NCBI GenBank assembly: GCA_965153455.1
Contig: OZ234499.1
Span: forward strand, 1,798,001 to 1,862,000
Length of the DNA: 64,000 nt
Direction of reading: 5' to 3'
Source: Sphagnum compactum
Lineage: Eukaryota; Bryophyta; Sphagnopsida; Sphagnales
Below, piece after piece: positions 47,312 through 59,232 of this stretch. Made by a program: the position numbers and the translations under genes. The notes under the pieces are model-generated. The model worked only from the letters and a program-made list of their open reading frames with translations, did not search any database and was not told where the DNA came from. The first letter of the stretch is position 1. Every line of letters begins with the position of its first letter.

Positions 47312-47470
47312 AATATGCTAAATACATCAGGGCTAAATTAGTTGATTATTTTATTTTTATTTTTGAGTGTGTTGTTGTGCTCCCCTGTTGCTGGCGTGTT
47401 GTTCTTTCCTTTTCTTCATAATGAATTTTCTTCATTTGGCCGAAAAAAAAATTAAAATATGCTAAATACA
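47312..47470 (+). mobile_element. 5'-truncated LINE insertion with 15-bp target-site duplication
   Basis: The 15-base direct repeat AATATGCTAAATACA lies at 47,312-47,326 and 47,456-47,470 without mismatch. Between them are 129 bp ending in CTTCATTTGGCCGAAAAAAAAATTAA, a form typical of plant LINE 3' ends with an oligo(A) tail. It is too short to code. The family may differ from the minus-strand LINE at 42-46 kb, whose tail looks different. Confidence 0.75.
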
Positions 47471-48107
47471 CTATCATATCACCTTAGAACCATTTTGGTA
47501 CTCTTGAAATCATTCGAAAGCCCTTGATGAGTACCTGCTAAAGAATGGGTGGCCTCTTTTGGGCAAAATTTCCCCATCCGATCACGAAACAAAAAGAGGG
47601 GACTACCAATCCCACAGAGGATTTCTTTAATAGAAATGGCACAAAGTCACCATATTTCAAGAAGAAAAAAGTTAAATTTGCCACATTTAGACCATAGCTT
47701 TTAGGATGTAGCCAGAATATTATAGCAGGGTTCCAAAATATTTTATATTGAGCTGTATCCCCTACACGTGGCTAAGTCCTCTTTTGAAGGATCGCCGGGC
47801 TCACAAATTTGAAAAAAAACCCTGCTCTCAACTAATAGTTTAAACAAAAGCATATTGAAATTACAAATGGCAAAGAATAAATTCAGGGAAACCTGAGAAT
47901 GACTTCCCGCATGTAAAATGGACAACAACAGCATTCAACACTAAAGTCTTGCTTTAATCTCCCAAGGAACCTTGTACCTAAGGAAAAAATAGGTTGCAAA
48001 CTGTAGGCGCAATAGTGGAGTACCTTTTTGCTACTTGGGTTTTCAAATGGATGATGAAAGCAAGAGGGAGCTGTGAAATGTCGTCATGTCTCTCACATTT
48101 GCATAAG
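47471..48107. other. Intergenic DNA, no gene seen
   Basis: No supportable gene was found. A passage at about 47,517 (GAAAGCCCTTGATGAGTACC) recalls 2,921 and 3,085. Confidence 0.3.
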
Positions 48108-48319
48108 TATATAGGAGTCCTTGACTGGACTGGATGATGGGACGGATGGATGGATGGAAAAAGCTTCACAACCACGAAAAAGCTGAAGGTATTCTGTGAC
48201 TCCCCATCCTCCTGCTGCAGCCGCAACCCATTCTCCCCTTTAATCGAGTTTATATTATGTACAATCCCAGGAGGAGTAGAAGACACCAACCCTCGGGTCC
48301 TACTTATGCACTCAAATGG

Positions 48320-48745
48320 GTCGGAGATGGAACCAAACCCATTCCAGTACGTAACTATCCTCTCCAGAATGTTCAATGGGAGGAGGCAACCAAACCCAAC
48401 CCATTCCAGTGCGTAACCAACCTGTCCAAAATGTTCAATGGGAGGAGGGAACCAAACCCATTCCAGTACGTAACCAACCTATCCCAGTACGTAACCAATG
48501 TATCCGGAATGTTCAATGGGGCAGGGAAACAAACTCATTCGAGTGCGTAACCAACTTATTCAGAATGTTCAATGGGGGGAGGGAACCAAACCCATTCCAG
48601 TAATGTAACCGACTTATCCAGAATGTTCAATGGGGGGAGGGAACCAAACTCTTTCCAGTAATGTAACCAACTTATCCAAAATGCTGAATGGGGGAGGGAA
48701 TTAAACCCATTCCAGTGTGTAACCAACCTATCCAGAATGTTCAAT
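48320..48745. repeat. ~58-bp minisatellite, first array
   Basis: About seven units of ACCAAACCCATTCCAGT followed by (R)CGTAACCAACCTRTCC and AGAATGTTCAATGGGGGGAGGG, with some half-units (ATTCCAGTACGTAACCAACC). The units drift in sequence and length from left to right. Confidence 0.75.
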
Positions 48746-49245
48746 CTCGACATTCACAGGTTTGAGGACAATGATCAGGGCAGAATAATGGATCATTACA
48801 TGATGTAATCTGTCGATTCAGACCACTCCGGTTTGTTCTTAATCTGCCCACCAGAGATATTATACTCCAGTAGAATCTGCAAAATTATAGTGGAAATAGA
48901 TCTCTGGGCACTTTTCATCATGGAATTGTGCCTGTTCTACCCCCAAGAAACATCAGTTTTATTTAATGGTGATTTATTTACACACCTGTGCATTAGGCAC
49001 GGGGTTCAAACTAGTAAAGGACGTCGGGATGAAATGAAGCTTTTTCCATCGTGAAGCTTTTCCCATCCGTCCTTCCGTCCCATCATACATCCAATCCAGA
49101 TGAAGGTATTTTGTGACTCCCCATCCTTCTCCTGCTGCAGCAGGCACCCATTCTCCCCTTTAATGCAGTTTATATTATGTACAAACCCAGGAGGAGTAGA
49201 AGACGACAACCCTCGGGTCCTACTTATGCACTCAAATGGGTCGGA

Positions 49246-49665
49246 GATGGAACCAAACCCATTCCAGTGCGTAACCAACCTGTCTAGAATGTTCAATGGG
49301 AGGAGGCAACCAAACCCAACCCATTCCAGTGCGTAACCAACCTGTCCAGAATGTTCAATGGGAGGAGGGAACCAAACCCATTCCAGTATGTAACCAACCT
49401 ATCCAGTACATAACCAACGTATTCGGAATGTTCGATGGGGCAGGGAACCAAACTCATTCGAGTGCGTAATCAACTTATTCAGAATGTTCAACGGGGGACG
49501 GAACCAAACCCATTCCAGTAATGTAGCCGACTTATCCAGAATGTTAAATGGGGGGAGGGAACCAAACCCATTCCAGTAGTGTAACCAATTTATCCAAAAT
49601 GTTGAATGGGGGAGGGAATTAAACCCATTCCAGTGTGTAACCAACCTATCCAGAATGTTCAATCT
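49246..49665. repeat. ~58-bp minisatellite, second array
   Basis: Same unit order as the first array, including the half-unit and the units ending in AATGTAACC-type and GTGTGTAACC-type variants. The whole array was therefore copied with the 834-bp duplication rather than expanded separately. Confidence 0.75.
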
Positions 49666-49955
49666 TGACATTCACAGGTTTGAAGACAATGATCAGGGCA
49701 GAATAATGGATCATTGCACGATGTAATCTGTCAATTGAGACCACTCCGGTTTGTTCCTAATCTGCCCCCAGAGATATTATACTGCAGTAAAATCTGCAAA
49801 ATCATTTTGGAAATAGATCTCTGGGCATTTTTCATCATGGAATTGTGCCTGTTCTACCCCCAAGAAACATCAGTTTTATTTAATGGTGATTTATTTACAC
49901 ACCTGTGCATTAGGCACGGGGTTCAAACTAGTATGTAATATATAGGAGTCCTTGA

Positions 49956-50660
49956 ACTGCCCAGCTCTGCTTTTCTCAACTTAATTAGTTGAACAGTCAA
50001 GTTGGTTTCAGAACATTTTGTGACCCCCCCTCTGGATGTAATTTATTTGACTTTAACTTCTACTTGCAAAACTTTTTGCAAAATACCATCAAAATGGTTG
50101 GCCCCATGGTAACTTGACAATTATCACAGAAAGCAGTAAGCAGGTTGACAGTGTAAAAGCCGATTCAGAATTTCTTGATCCTTCAGGGAAAATTTTGTCC
50201 CAAATTCTCTCTCCATTTCAATTCACACAAATCTTTTCAGATATGCTCGACTGGCGCAAATTTAGATGAACGGCACAATATTGCAAAATGATTTGTAGCA
50301 TTTCCAATAGTGTCTGATGCAAGGGGTAATTGCTGAGTTAGCCCATGTTTTTAAAATGCTATAATATGGTTTCATTCAGAAATCAAAGATTGTGTTGATT
50401 TAGAACATCGGGTTATCTGAATAGTAATGATGCATGCACACCTAGTTCTAAGCAAGACTCAAGTTATGTTACATTATTGAAGGTCTTGCAATATATAGTC
50501 AAAGGATTTATGTTGGAACTATTGATGACATGAAAATGGTTTTGTAGAAAAAAAGGAGGCTGTGTGAACGTCACATACCTTCCCGGTCAAAACAAATGAG
50601 GTGATCTAACAGTTCAGATCAGGTTATGTTCTGCCCTAGGTAGCTTATGTGTAAGTTTCT
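49956..50660. other. Intergenic DNA, no gene seen
   Basis: AT-rich without recognisable features. Confidence 0.3.
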
Positions 50661-50674
50661 TGCTCCCTTGCGTT

Positions 50675-51250
50675 CTGTAAGACGTCCTCAATTTCCACTA
50701 GGCAGCCTCTCAGAGGTCGGTGAACGTTTTGTCCTGACAACAGAAGGCAGGAAATGAATGCAGTCAATACAAAAGTACTGCTGTTTAATATTTTCCTGGG
50801 CCTGTCAGGACTCAGAGGCTTAAAAGTCTAACAAGATAAACTCTAATGTAACGGAGCAAAGTGCAGGTAGTACTTATGCTGTAGGCCTGTGGGGTGGTCA
50901 GGCACCACACCCAAGGCTGCAGCCCATGTGAAGAAGTATAGTGGTAAGCCCCATCAAAAAGCTAGAACCACCCAGGGCCATATAAATGTCAAACCGACCT
51001 TCTTTTTTTTCTTTGTTTCCCATAAAGTAGTGGGATCCCAAGAGAGCCAACTTGACAGAAAAATCAAAACAAAATCGGTTTCACAGAATCATGTGAAACA
51101 CTATTTCCGTGCTGTGCACGGACCTCTGAGAGGTTTCCTAGTGGAAATTGAGGACGTCTTACACAACATAATTTCTCGGAAAACATTAAGCAGGCCAAAG
51201 GAAATGAATGCAGTCAGCACAAAAGTACTGCTGCGATATTTTATAAAATA
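50675..51250. repeat. Inverted repeat pair with an adjacent direct repeat
   Basis: The sequence at about 50,675-50,725 (TAAGACGTCCTCAATTTCCA...CCTCTCAGAGGTC) recurs inverted at about 51,118-51,170 (GACCTCTGAGAGG...TGGAAATTGAGGACGTCTTA). A second block, GGAAATGAATGCAGTCA(A/G)(T/C)ACAAAAGTACTGCTG, occurs at about 50,750 and 51,202 in direct orientation. The inner ~390 bp would form the loop of a fold-back structure. A 147-codon plus-strand frame (50,889-51,332) runs through it but has no protein-like features. Confidence 0.6.
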
Positions 51251-51599
51251 CCAAAGGGGCGCTTATTTGGTCATATTGCACTTTCTCACTTTACTCTTTT
51301 GTAAACTTCCCATTTACCGTTTTCCAAGCTAACATCCTCATAATGGTAAGTTTGCTAGGTGGCCAATTCAACATTGACAAATTGCCAAATTTACAACTTC
51401 ACATTGTCAAATCACCATTTTCACATCTCCACTTTTACATTGCAAACTTCACAAGTTTACATTATTTTACGGCCTGCCCAAGATGTTCGGACTGTCCTTA
51501 AAAAAATCCATTGATTGCCCAAATTGTTTTTAAAGTGTTTTTTGCCCAAACTTTGTTTTTTTGGGCTGTTCTCTTTTGAGGTGGGTGGGGGGCTTGCAT

Positions 51600-51735
51600 T
51601 AGTGGCCTACCCTCCTACCTCCTAGCCTACATACTCACTAACTTACATCCCCACCTACTTAGGCTACCTACCCACCTATCTACCTTCTTACCTAGGTGTA
51701 GACCCCTATCCTCACCTACCTACAAATTTAGGATA
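51600..51735. repeat. CCTA-rich degenerate simple repeat
   Basis: Recurring CCTAC, CCTACC and CACCTACC words on the plus strand. It is not the plant telomere repeat (CCCTAAA). Confidence 0.6.
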
Positions 51736-53500
51736 CCAACTCATGACCAAGTTTGCAAATATGCAAGTTTACAAGTTTGCAAATTTACAAATCTAGAAAT
51801 TACAAATCAATAATACAATTTTACAAATTGCAAGTGCACAAGTTTGCAAGTACACAAAATTACCAAATTACCAAATTACAAAACATAAAATTACAAAGTT
51901 ACAAATTGAAAAATTGCAAGATTAGAAATTGCATGTGCTTGTTTGTAAATTTCAAATTTATAAAATTATAAACTTCTCAATTTCCAATATTAAAATTGCA
52001 AGTACATGTTTGCAAATATGCAAAACTACAAATTTACAATTTGGCAAATTGCAAGTGCACGTTCTCAAGTTCACAAGTTTGCAAATTACAAAATTACAAG
52101 ATTATAAATTGCATGTGCTCGTTTGTAAATTTCAAATTTACAGAATTAAAAACTTTTCAGTTTACAAAATTAAAAATATTAAAATTGCAAGTGCACTTTT
52201 GCATATTTACAAGTTTGCACATGCTAGAATTTCATGTTTTCATACTTGCATGTCCTACAAAAGTTACAAAATTACCAAATTTCCAATTACAAAATATAAA
52301 ATTACAAAGTTACAAATTGAAAAATTGAAATTTTATAAATTGCATGTGCACATTTGTAAATTTCAAACTTATAAAATTAAAATATTTTCAATTTAAAATA
52401 ATAATAAAAACTAAAATTGCAAGTACATGTTTTCAAATATGCAAATTTACCAAAATTACAAATTGCAAGTGCATTTTTGCATATTTACAAGTTTGCACAT
52501 GCTAAATTTGCATGTTTTCATACTTGCTACCAACCCATGACCAAGTTTGCAAGTTTACAAGTTTGCAAGTTTGCAAAATAAAAAAAATTACAAATTACAA
52601 ATTATTATTTACAATTTTACAATTTCACAAATTGCAAATGCATGTTTGCAAGTATGCAAAATTACCAAATCACCAAATCACCAAATTACAAATTACAAAA
52701 TATAAAATTACAAAGTTATAAATTGTAAAATTGCAAGTTCACAAATTACATGTGCACATTTATAAATTTCAAATTTATAAAAATTAAGATCTTTTCAATT
52801 TAAATAATAATAAAAACTAAAATTGCAAGTACATGTTTGCAAATATGCAAAACTACCAAATTACCAAAATCACAAATTTTGCAAGTGCATTTTTGCATAT
52901 TTACAAGTAAATGCACATGCTCAAGTCGCATGTTTTCAGACTTGCATGTACTACAAACTTGTAAAATTATAAACATATAAATTTGTAGGATTTGTAAATT
53001 ACAAATTACAAATTTACAAATGAAAAATGAAAAATTGTAACCTACAACTCACAATGTTTCCAAGTTGACAAGTAAATAAAACACATGCAGGTATTGCACA
53101 AATTTACAAATTGCAAGTTTACAAGTTTGCAAGTTTGCAAGTAACAAAATAAATAAAAATCACAAATCACAAATCATACATTACAAAGTTACAAATTTGC
53201 ACATTACAATACAACAATTTACTTTTAAATTTTTTAATTTAAAATTCTAGAAATTTACAACATGGCAATATTACAAATTGTGAAGTTAAAATTTGCAAAT
53301 GCACATTTGTAAACTTTCAAATTTTCAAATGTGAAAATCTACATATAAATAATTTTGTAATTTGGTAATTTGTGCATGCTAGAAATTAAAATTTTCAAGT
53401 ATGTAAATTTCAAATTGCAAAATAGCAATTTCGTAACTTTGTAAATTCATAGATTTCCAAGTTACAAATCAACAATCATAAACTTTCAAATGCACAATTT
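51736..53500. repeat. Satellite-like field of TTACAAATTTGCAAGT words
   Basis: About 1.75 kb made almost entirely of variants of TTACAA, TTTGCAAGT and AAATTACAAA at ~10-base spacing. A larger unit is visible. GCATGTGC(T/A)C(G/A)TTTGTAAATTTCA recurs at about 51,931, 52,111, 52,341 and 52,747. CC(A)ACYCATGACCAAGTTTGC recurs at about 51,739 and 52,532. AAGTACATGTTTGCAAATATGC also recurs. The Lys/Tyr/Leu-rich frames here (KLQITKL-type) are composition artefacts. Confidence 0.75.
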
Positions 53501-54208
53501 GCACGAACTAACCGAAAAATCAATGGGCATTTTGTGGATCCCAGTGTACTACAACCTAAACCACAAAAGACTAGTGCATATTTATGGTGCCCTATTTGGG
53601 TATTACAACTTATAACCTAAAACCAATCTTTATTTTGTAGACCTTATGCGGGTATTGCATAATTTGGTATAGACGATGACAAAACATTGTTGATTAACAT
53701 CCATAATCAGTACCATTTCTAGCACAATTATGTCCAAATTATTTTTGTGCATTGGATGAAACTATATTGTCCTTAACTTTTGAAAGCATTATACGCACAA
53801 ACATCCTAAAATCTCATAGTGTTCTCTTCATTATATGCCATGCCTTGTGGGCATTGCCACTTGTAACAATTGACAAGCAATGACTATATCATTGTTTTGC
53901 TCATTTGTGATTATGTACTCCAAATGGGCACCTAATCCTATGGCACCACTATGCCAACATTCCATAGTTAATACCAAATGAGGATTGGACAACCTTTGCA
54001 AATCTCCACCTATTGCTTCTACACCCATTTTTATGCATGGTCACGCACGTTTGCCAAACCTTACATGAGCAAGGTTTTTGGTCAATTGAACGAATTATAT
54101 ATGTATGTATGTATGTATATATATGTATACATGATTATATTTTGCTTTCCTTCTAGAATATAAATAACAAAAAGCCATTTCTCACACGGTTTTTTCAAGG
54201 AATTTTTT
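53501..54208. other. Intergenic DNA downstream of the integrase pseudogene
   Basis: AT-rich. A 65-codon minus-strand frame at 54,028-53,831 (LQRLSNPHLVLTMECWHSGA) is protein-like but unassigned. It could be a remnant of the neighbouring transposon or another gene. Confidence 0.25.
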
Positions 54209-55470
54209 TTATGAACTTAAACACACTTGGTCCAAATCTATTTCCATGTCATTGATTGCATCTTGTGTGGTACAGTCCATCTCACTTACTAACTTGTCAT
54301 TTGCACCATCATCCATAGCAAATTTGCTTAGTATGTTAGGGGAAGGAATTAACCTACCCAAGAAATAACAATGTAAAATCAACAAAAATGAACATTGAAA
54401 CATTATACTCATGAACCTTTTCATGATTCGTTGCCAATATTATGAATTAACATTGATGTACATATCCGTGTTCCCTTTCGTACGACTTGAAAATATCATT
54501 TGGAACATGTCCATCGATCTCACGCCCGTTTTCATTGATCATTTTCACACGGTTCAAGTTCCATGCTCTTACAAATGTGTTGACATCTTCTTACAAATAA
54601 GGTAGAAATATAGCAGTCACTGACACCTTGTGCCAAATATTTCCCATATTAATGACACCATTTTGTTCTAACAAAGTTATCATATGCTTGTAGTACCATG
54701 CACAATGGGTCCACATATACCTCCAAAAATGTTCAATGCGTTGGTTATGTACAAAAGAACCAACAAAAATGGTTTGAATACTTCTTGCTTAACATTTTCC
54801 ATGTCTTCCTACACTAAATTGTGCTCACATGCAAAATCGGACCGAATTCCTAGAGGATGCCCATACTTTGCAATAACAATGGAATACCCTACAAAACTTA
54901 TTTCCTTTCATTTGTTCGTTGCACCACAAGCCCATAACGCAAAATGGCTCCCACCATCAATCCTAGCATGGATTCTTATACTCCATTTCACCGACTTGTC
55001 ATATGCTACACACCAATTTTCAACTCCCTTTAAATCACAATGTTAACCCATGTACACAATACTAATCTACATCCACATTGCATCACATAATGAAATATTT
55101 AACAAGATTATGTGCACAATCATTTCAGGGAGTTTTTACAATCCATATGCCAAAGCACCATTGGGGTAGTCATTGTAAATTGCCCTCGATTTAATCTCCT
55201 TACTTTACGATGTGAAATGTGTTCTAGTTGTAAACAATGCAAGGAATTTCAAACCATCCTCCCTTCTTGGCAAAAGGTTGTTTGTGCAAAACGAATACCC
55301 CAATGACACCTAGCTCTTGTCAATGGAACATATTGTGGAATCATCTCATCAAAGTTTTCAGGATATAAGTTATGGTACACCCTTCCCCAACCAAAAGACT
55401 ACAACTTTCTTCTCAAGGCATATCTACTCAAACCAAGGCTTGTTGCAACATCAACAAAAATTTTAGCCAC
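54209..55470 (-). pseudogene. Integrase-core (DDE) transposon protein remnant
   Basis: Reading the minus strand with a few frame changes gives: a helix-turn-helix-like SLGLSRYALRRKL (about 55,440); WSIRIHARIDGGSHFALWAC (about 54,985); HPLGIRSDFACEHNLV (about 54,860); then GSFVHNQRIEHFWRYMWTHC (about 54,750) and WHKVSVTAIFLPYL, with EDVNTFVRAWNLNRVKMINE after a TAA. The D...RSD...NQRIE..W series is the DDE integrase core of the cut-and-paste type found as large Integrase core domain proteins in animals, fungi and some plants. A possible last exon follows an acceptor TTGGGTAG|G (about 54,346; KFAMDDGANDKLVSEMD). Several stops and shifts make it inactive. Confidence 0.6.
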
Positions 55471-55660
55471 ATGTAAGTTCAAGCTCCACATGTGCTAATA
55501 ATTCGTCACCCTCAAGATATTCATCAAATGCTTTTGTTTGGTCATTGTTCAGTCCAATTGTTTGACAATTGGCATTGCCATCAAATCCTCACATGTGATA
55601 TTGTCCGATTCTTGAATACAACATCACCTCCTTTAATTGATGCAATTATAAACATGTTGT

Positions 55661-55880
55661 CACATAAGAAACCAATGTACCAATGCATCACACAATTAGG
55701 CACCTGACAACATTGATTTTTTTTGAAATACAACAACCTAAAGTTATGTGAACAAAAAGAAAGTTGACCTCACATAAGAAACCAACGTACCAATGCATCA
55801 CACAATTAGGCACCTGACAACATTGAATTTTTTTGAAATACAACAACCTAAAGTTATGTGAACAAAAAGAAAGTTGACCT
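55661..55880. repeat. 110-bp tandem duplication, two copies
   Basis: 55,661-55,770 and 55,771-55,880 are identical except for about two bases (AATGTAC/AACGTAC and TTGATTT/TTGAATT). A young local duplication in non-coding DNA. Confidence 0.9.
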
Positions 55881-55899
55881 AACCATTTTTCCACTCAAT

Positions 55900-57140
55900 A
55901 TTATAATTCTTGTTCAACAACATTTCAATTTGTAAGTTGCAATATAATAATTATCCTACAAACATACTCAAAATTTCAACATAATGAAAACATGTAAACA
56001 ACCCCCACCATGCCCCTAGGGTTAGAAAACTCAATCTTACAAAATAATTTCCAAGAAATTTTTAGGGTGAAAATCTTATAAGGTGTACCGCATAGGATGA
56101 AAAGGGCCTAGTCCTTATTATAGTCCTTTTGTACCCTATATTTTAATGCAAGGAAAATTAATGCAAATTGGAACCAAATTGGGAAATGACACCACTTTCC
56201 TTCATCTAACATATTATGTGGCAAAGACCACATTTATGTGGCACAAATTCTTGAAATTCCCAAATGAGAGTTTGAAATCTTGAAATTGTTAAATTAGTTA
56301 TGAATCATGTGAGTTTGGGGGCTCATAATTTCCTCATATAAACTTTCATTCAAAAGTTTTCAAAAAAACAAGTGTAGCCCTTGAATATGATTTTCCACCA
56401 ACATATCATACTCTTCAATCAAAATTGGTTTGAGCTCACAAAACATCAAAATAGTTATCAAAACTCATTTTGACAATTTAATTTCAGACCTTTTCATTGG
56501 CCATAACCCCTATTACAAATGTTTGCTCCTTAATGCAACCCCACTAGAATATTCTACTTTTCAAAGCCTTTCCAATAATCGAAGAAAATCTAATTTGAAC
56601 AAAGTATGAGTTCCAAACTTGCTTATAAAAAATTCGAAATAATTTGAGGCTCCAACTCCCAAAGTGAGAATATAATTGGAAGTGTTAGAATTCACTTTCT
56701 TCAACTCTCCACTTGTGGGAGTGTGCTTGAATATGGGACACGTTCTTGACCCATTTCCTTTACACACTTTAGCTTTGGACATGAACTCAAGGCTAAGGTT
56801 GCACCACTAAAAATACATATCAAATTTGGACTCTAATAATTAGATTGAATGAATTTCGTGTTCACATATTGAACATCTTCTATTCTATTTTATTAAAATT
56901 AGCCATGCATAAAACTATCGTTATCATATAATGAGCTTTTGAATGGACATTACTTTTTACATAACCCACTCATTTCATAACTTCCCACCATACGAGTGGG
57001 AGGACCCACCATCAAGATATGCAATGTGATGGCAACAAGGTGTTACACTTTAAACATTGGTTTTGCCCCCAATTCATAAGGTGTAATGCCTTACTACCAT
57101 GATGGTTTGAGTGACCTAGAACCCACCAATGCACCATCCA
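55900..57140. other. AT-rich intergenic DNA, no gene seen
   Basis: No coding or repeat structure was supported. Confidence 0.3.
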
Positions 57141-57189
57141 AAAAATCTTGTTCAACAATTTTTTGGATGGGATGAAACCCAACTTAACC

Positions 57190-58080
57190 TCAATTCAAGG
57201 TCTTGGGATGAAGAAGTGTTTTTCTTTCCCATGCCCCTTGACCCCATTAATTAGTTTTTTCTTTTCTTTTCCCACACCCATAAGCCCCCTTCCTATCTAC
57301 CCCCTACCTTCCTCATTTTTTCTTCACTCCTCCCACCTGCTTCCCTTTTCCCATTCACCATTTTCTCCCTCACTTTCTTATTTCTTCCTCTTTCCATTTT
57401 TAAAAAAAAATCATTTTTTGCTTTCTTATTTCTTGTTTTGTTTTTTTGTTTATTTTTTGTCTCTTCTTCTGTCTTCTTTCTTTTTTTTCTTTTTGTGTTT
57501 GTTTTTCGAGTGTGTGTGAAAGAAGAAAAAGATTGTTAGGTCACATAATGTTTTTAATGTTGGTGGGCCATTAAGAAAAAAGAACTCAATAACATCAAAA
57601 GTTATTAACTTGCAGAAATGTGAACCATGTGTGGGTGGGGATAATGCAAAGGAGCAAGCAAATGTGTATGGACCTAGCAAGTAGTAAAGAGGAAATCAAT
57701 CGTCAACATGATGTGTATTGCTTACACACTAAACCCTTGGTTTCTTTTTCCAAATTTTAATCCTATTTTTTGTTTATTTTTATTTGGTTTTTCTGTCTTT
57801 TCCATTCTTATTTTTGGGTTTTGGCCTATTTTTAAGGTTTTTTCTTTTAATTTGTTTTTACTCTTTTTGTTACTTTTTCCTATTTTCCCCCATTTTTTGG
57901 TGTTTTTTTTTTCGTTTCTTGTGTGTGTGTGTGTGTGTGTGTGTTTTAAAAAAAATCTTTATGTTCTTATGTTTATTTGTGGTTTTAGTATTTTGGTTTT
58001 GTTTTATCCTATTTCGTTGGTTTTTTGTGTTTATTTGGTTTTGCCACCTCTTTTATTTCTATTATCCTCTTCAACTATAA
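57190..58080. repeat. T/C-rich low-complexity region with a (GT)12 microsatellite
   Basis: Long T- and CT-rich stretches (57,215-57,500 and 57,730-58,060), with a pure GT repeat at 57,921-57,944. Frames through it are F/L/S-rich artefacts. Confidence 0.6.
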
Positions 58081-59230
58081 AGCCTAAATTGGATAACTAA
58101 ACCCTACATTTTGTTCATGATGCATTGTACTTAAGATTGTAATGGGTATTTTTTTTGTTAAAGTTATTGAATTTGTTGGTGGTTGTTAAGTTGATTAAAA
58201 GGGCACCTCACACAAGGTTGGAAAATACTCAACCTCCACCAACCATGGATGAGATAATTCAGGTGACAATCTATGGACCTATGCATGGTGCAACAATTGA
58301 ACCAATGGCATCTATGTTAGAGGATCAAGTTCAATCAAATCAATGTTCATGAAAAAAATTGTTCCAATCCAAACACTATAGATGAGCAATTGTAATTGGT
58401 TGTACTATTTGTTCCTCCCCAAGGTGATCAATTTAAATATTTCATTTAAAAATTTTCCCCGCTTCCCAAGAGGGTTTTTTCTGAAAAAAAATTGATGCAA
58501 CACTTCAATTGCTTGGGATTTTAATTTTAATTTTTTATTAACCTTCATACACCCATGTTTTTAACCACTGGTGTGTAGGAAATACTTTTATCTTAATCCT
58601 CCCAACCTTCATCATTGTGTGCAATATTTCCATCATGTTGAACATTCTTCTCATTTCAATACCAAGGCTCTAATGTATAGGCAATACCTTCATTATTATT
58701 CACCCACAATTTAATAATTTTGTGCCATACCTTTATCATGTTGACCATAATGTTAAACAACATAAATAATTATGTGAACATAATATTTGTAAATATAATC
58801 CTCATTGTTTAAAGTACACTAGTAAAATAAGCAAATCAACTTACTAGATCTAAACCTACTTGCTTATTTAAACTAAGTACAACATGCATTAAATGCATTA
58901 AAGTAAAGGCAAAGTTCCATATTCCTTGGACATTTACATAAGATTTGTTGTTTCCTCATCCTAATGAAATGATCCTTTGACAAATTAATGCAATACCCTA
59001 ATGGGGTATTTCACATTATCTACATTTTTATAACTTTGTGTGATACCCTCATAACACCCTAAAACATAATTTCCAAACCAATGAATATCTATTATATCCT
59101 TATATGGGCAATGACAAACATTTTAATCATGCTTTTAAATATTGCTTGAATGAACAAGTCCAAGTTCTATGCAATATCTTCATTTTATTTATTTTTCATC
59201 ATTTTTAGCAATTGCGGGGTCTATTGGGGT
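58081..59230. other. AT-rich intergenic DNA, no gene seen
   Basis: Non-coding by inspection. A short frame at 58,155-58,352 (RAPHTRLENTQPPPTMDEII) has no recognisable domain. Confidence 0.3.
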
Positions 59231-59232
59231 GA

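Larger units (their letters stand above)
48108..49955. mobile_element. Composite repeat flanked by 17-bp direct repeats
   Basis: TATATAGGAGTCCTTGA flanks the unit on both sides (48,108-48,124 and 49,939-49,955). Inside are two collinear ~834-bp copies (48,183-49,016 and 49,100-49,933). Each starts with TGAAGGTATT(C/T)TGTGACTCCCC and ends with GCACGGGGTTCAAACTAGTA. The sequence at 48,125-48,169 recurs inverted at 49,051-49,099 (CTGGA-TGGATG-ATGGGACGGA...AAAAGCTTCAC). No protein is encoded. The structure suggests a non-autonomous element, inserted and internally duplicated. Confidence 0.6.

Noticed and set aside
48320-49665. Repeat-spacer look resembling a CRISPR array
   Set aside because: Units are contiguous, degenerate ~58-bp minisatellite units without unique spacers, in a plant genome and without cas genes.
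50889-51332. 147-codon plus-strand frame
   Set aside because: It crosses the inverted and direct repeat blocks, includes a poly-Phe run from a T tract and shows no domain.
51600-51735. CCTA-rich DNA as interstitial telomere
   Set aside because: The words are CCTAC/CCTACC, not CCCTAAA, and are irregular.
54684-55046. 120-codon plus-strand frame
   Set aside because: It is the antisense of the integrase pseudogene, whose motifs are clear on the minus strand.
57148-58100. Phe/Leu-rich plus-strand frames suggesting membrane proteins
   Set aside because: They follow from T- and CT-rich low-complexity DNA.
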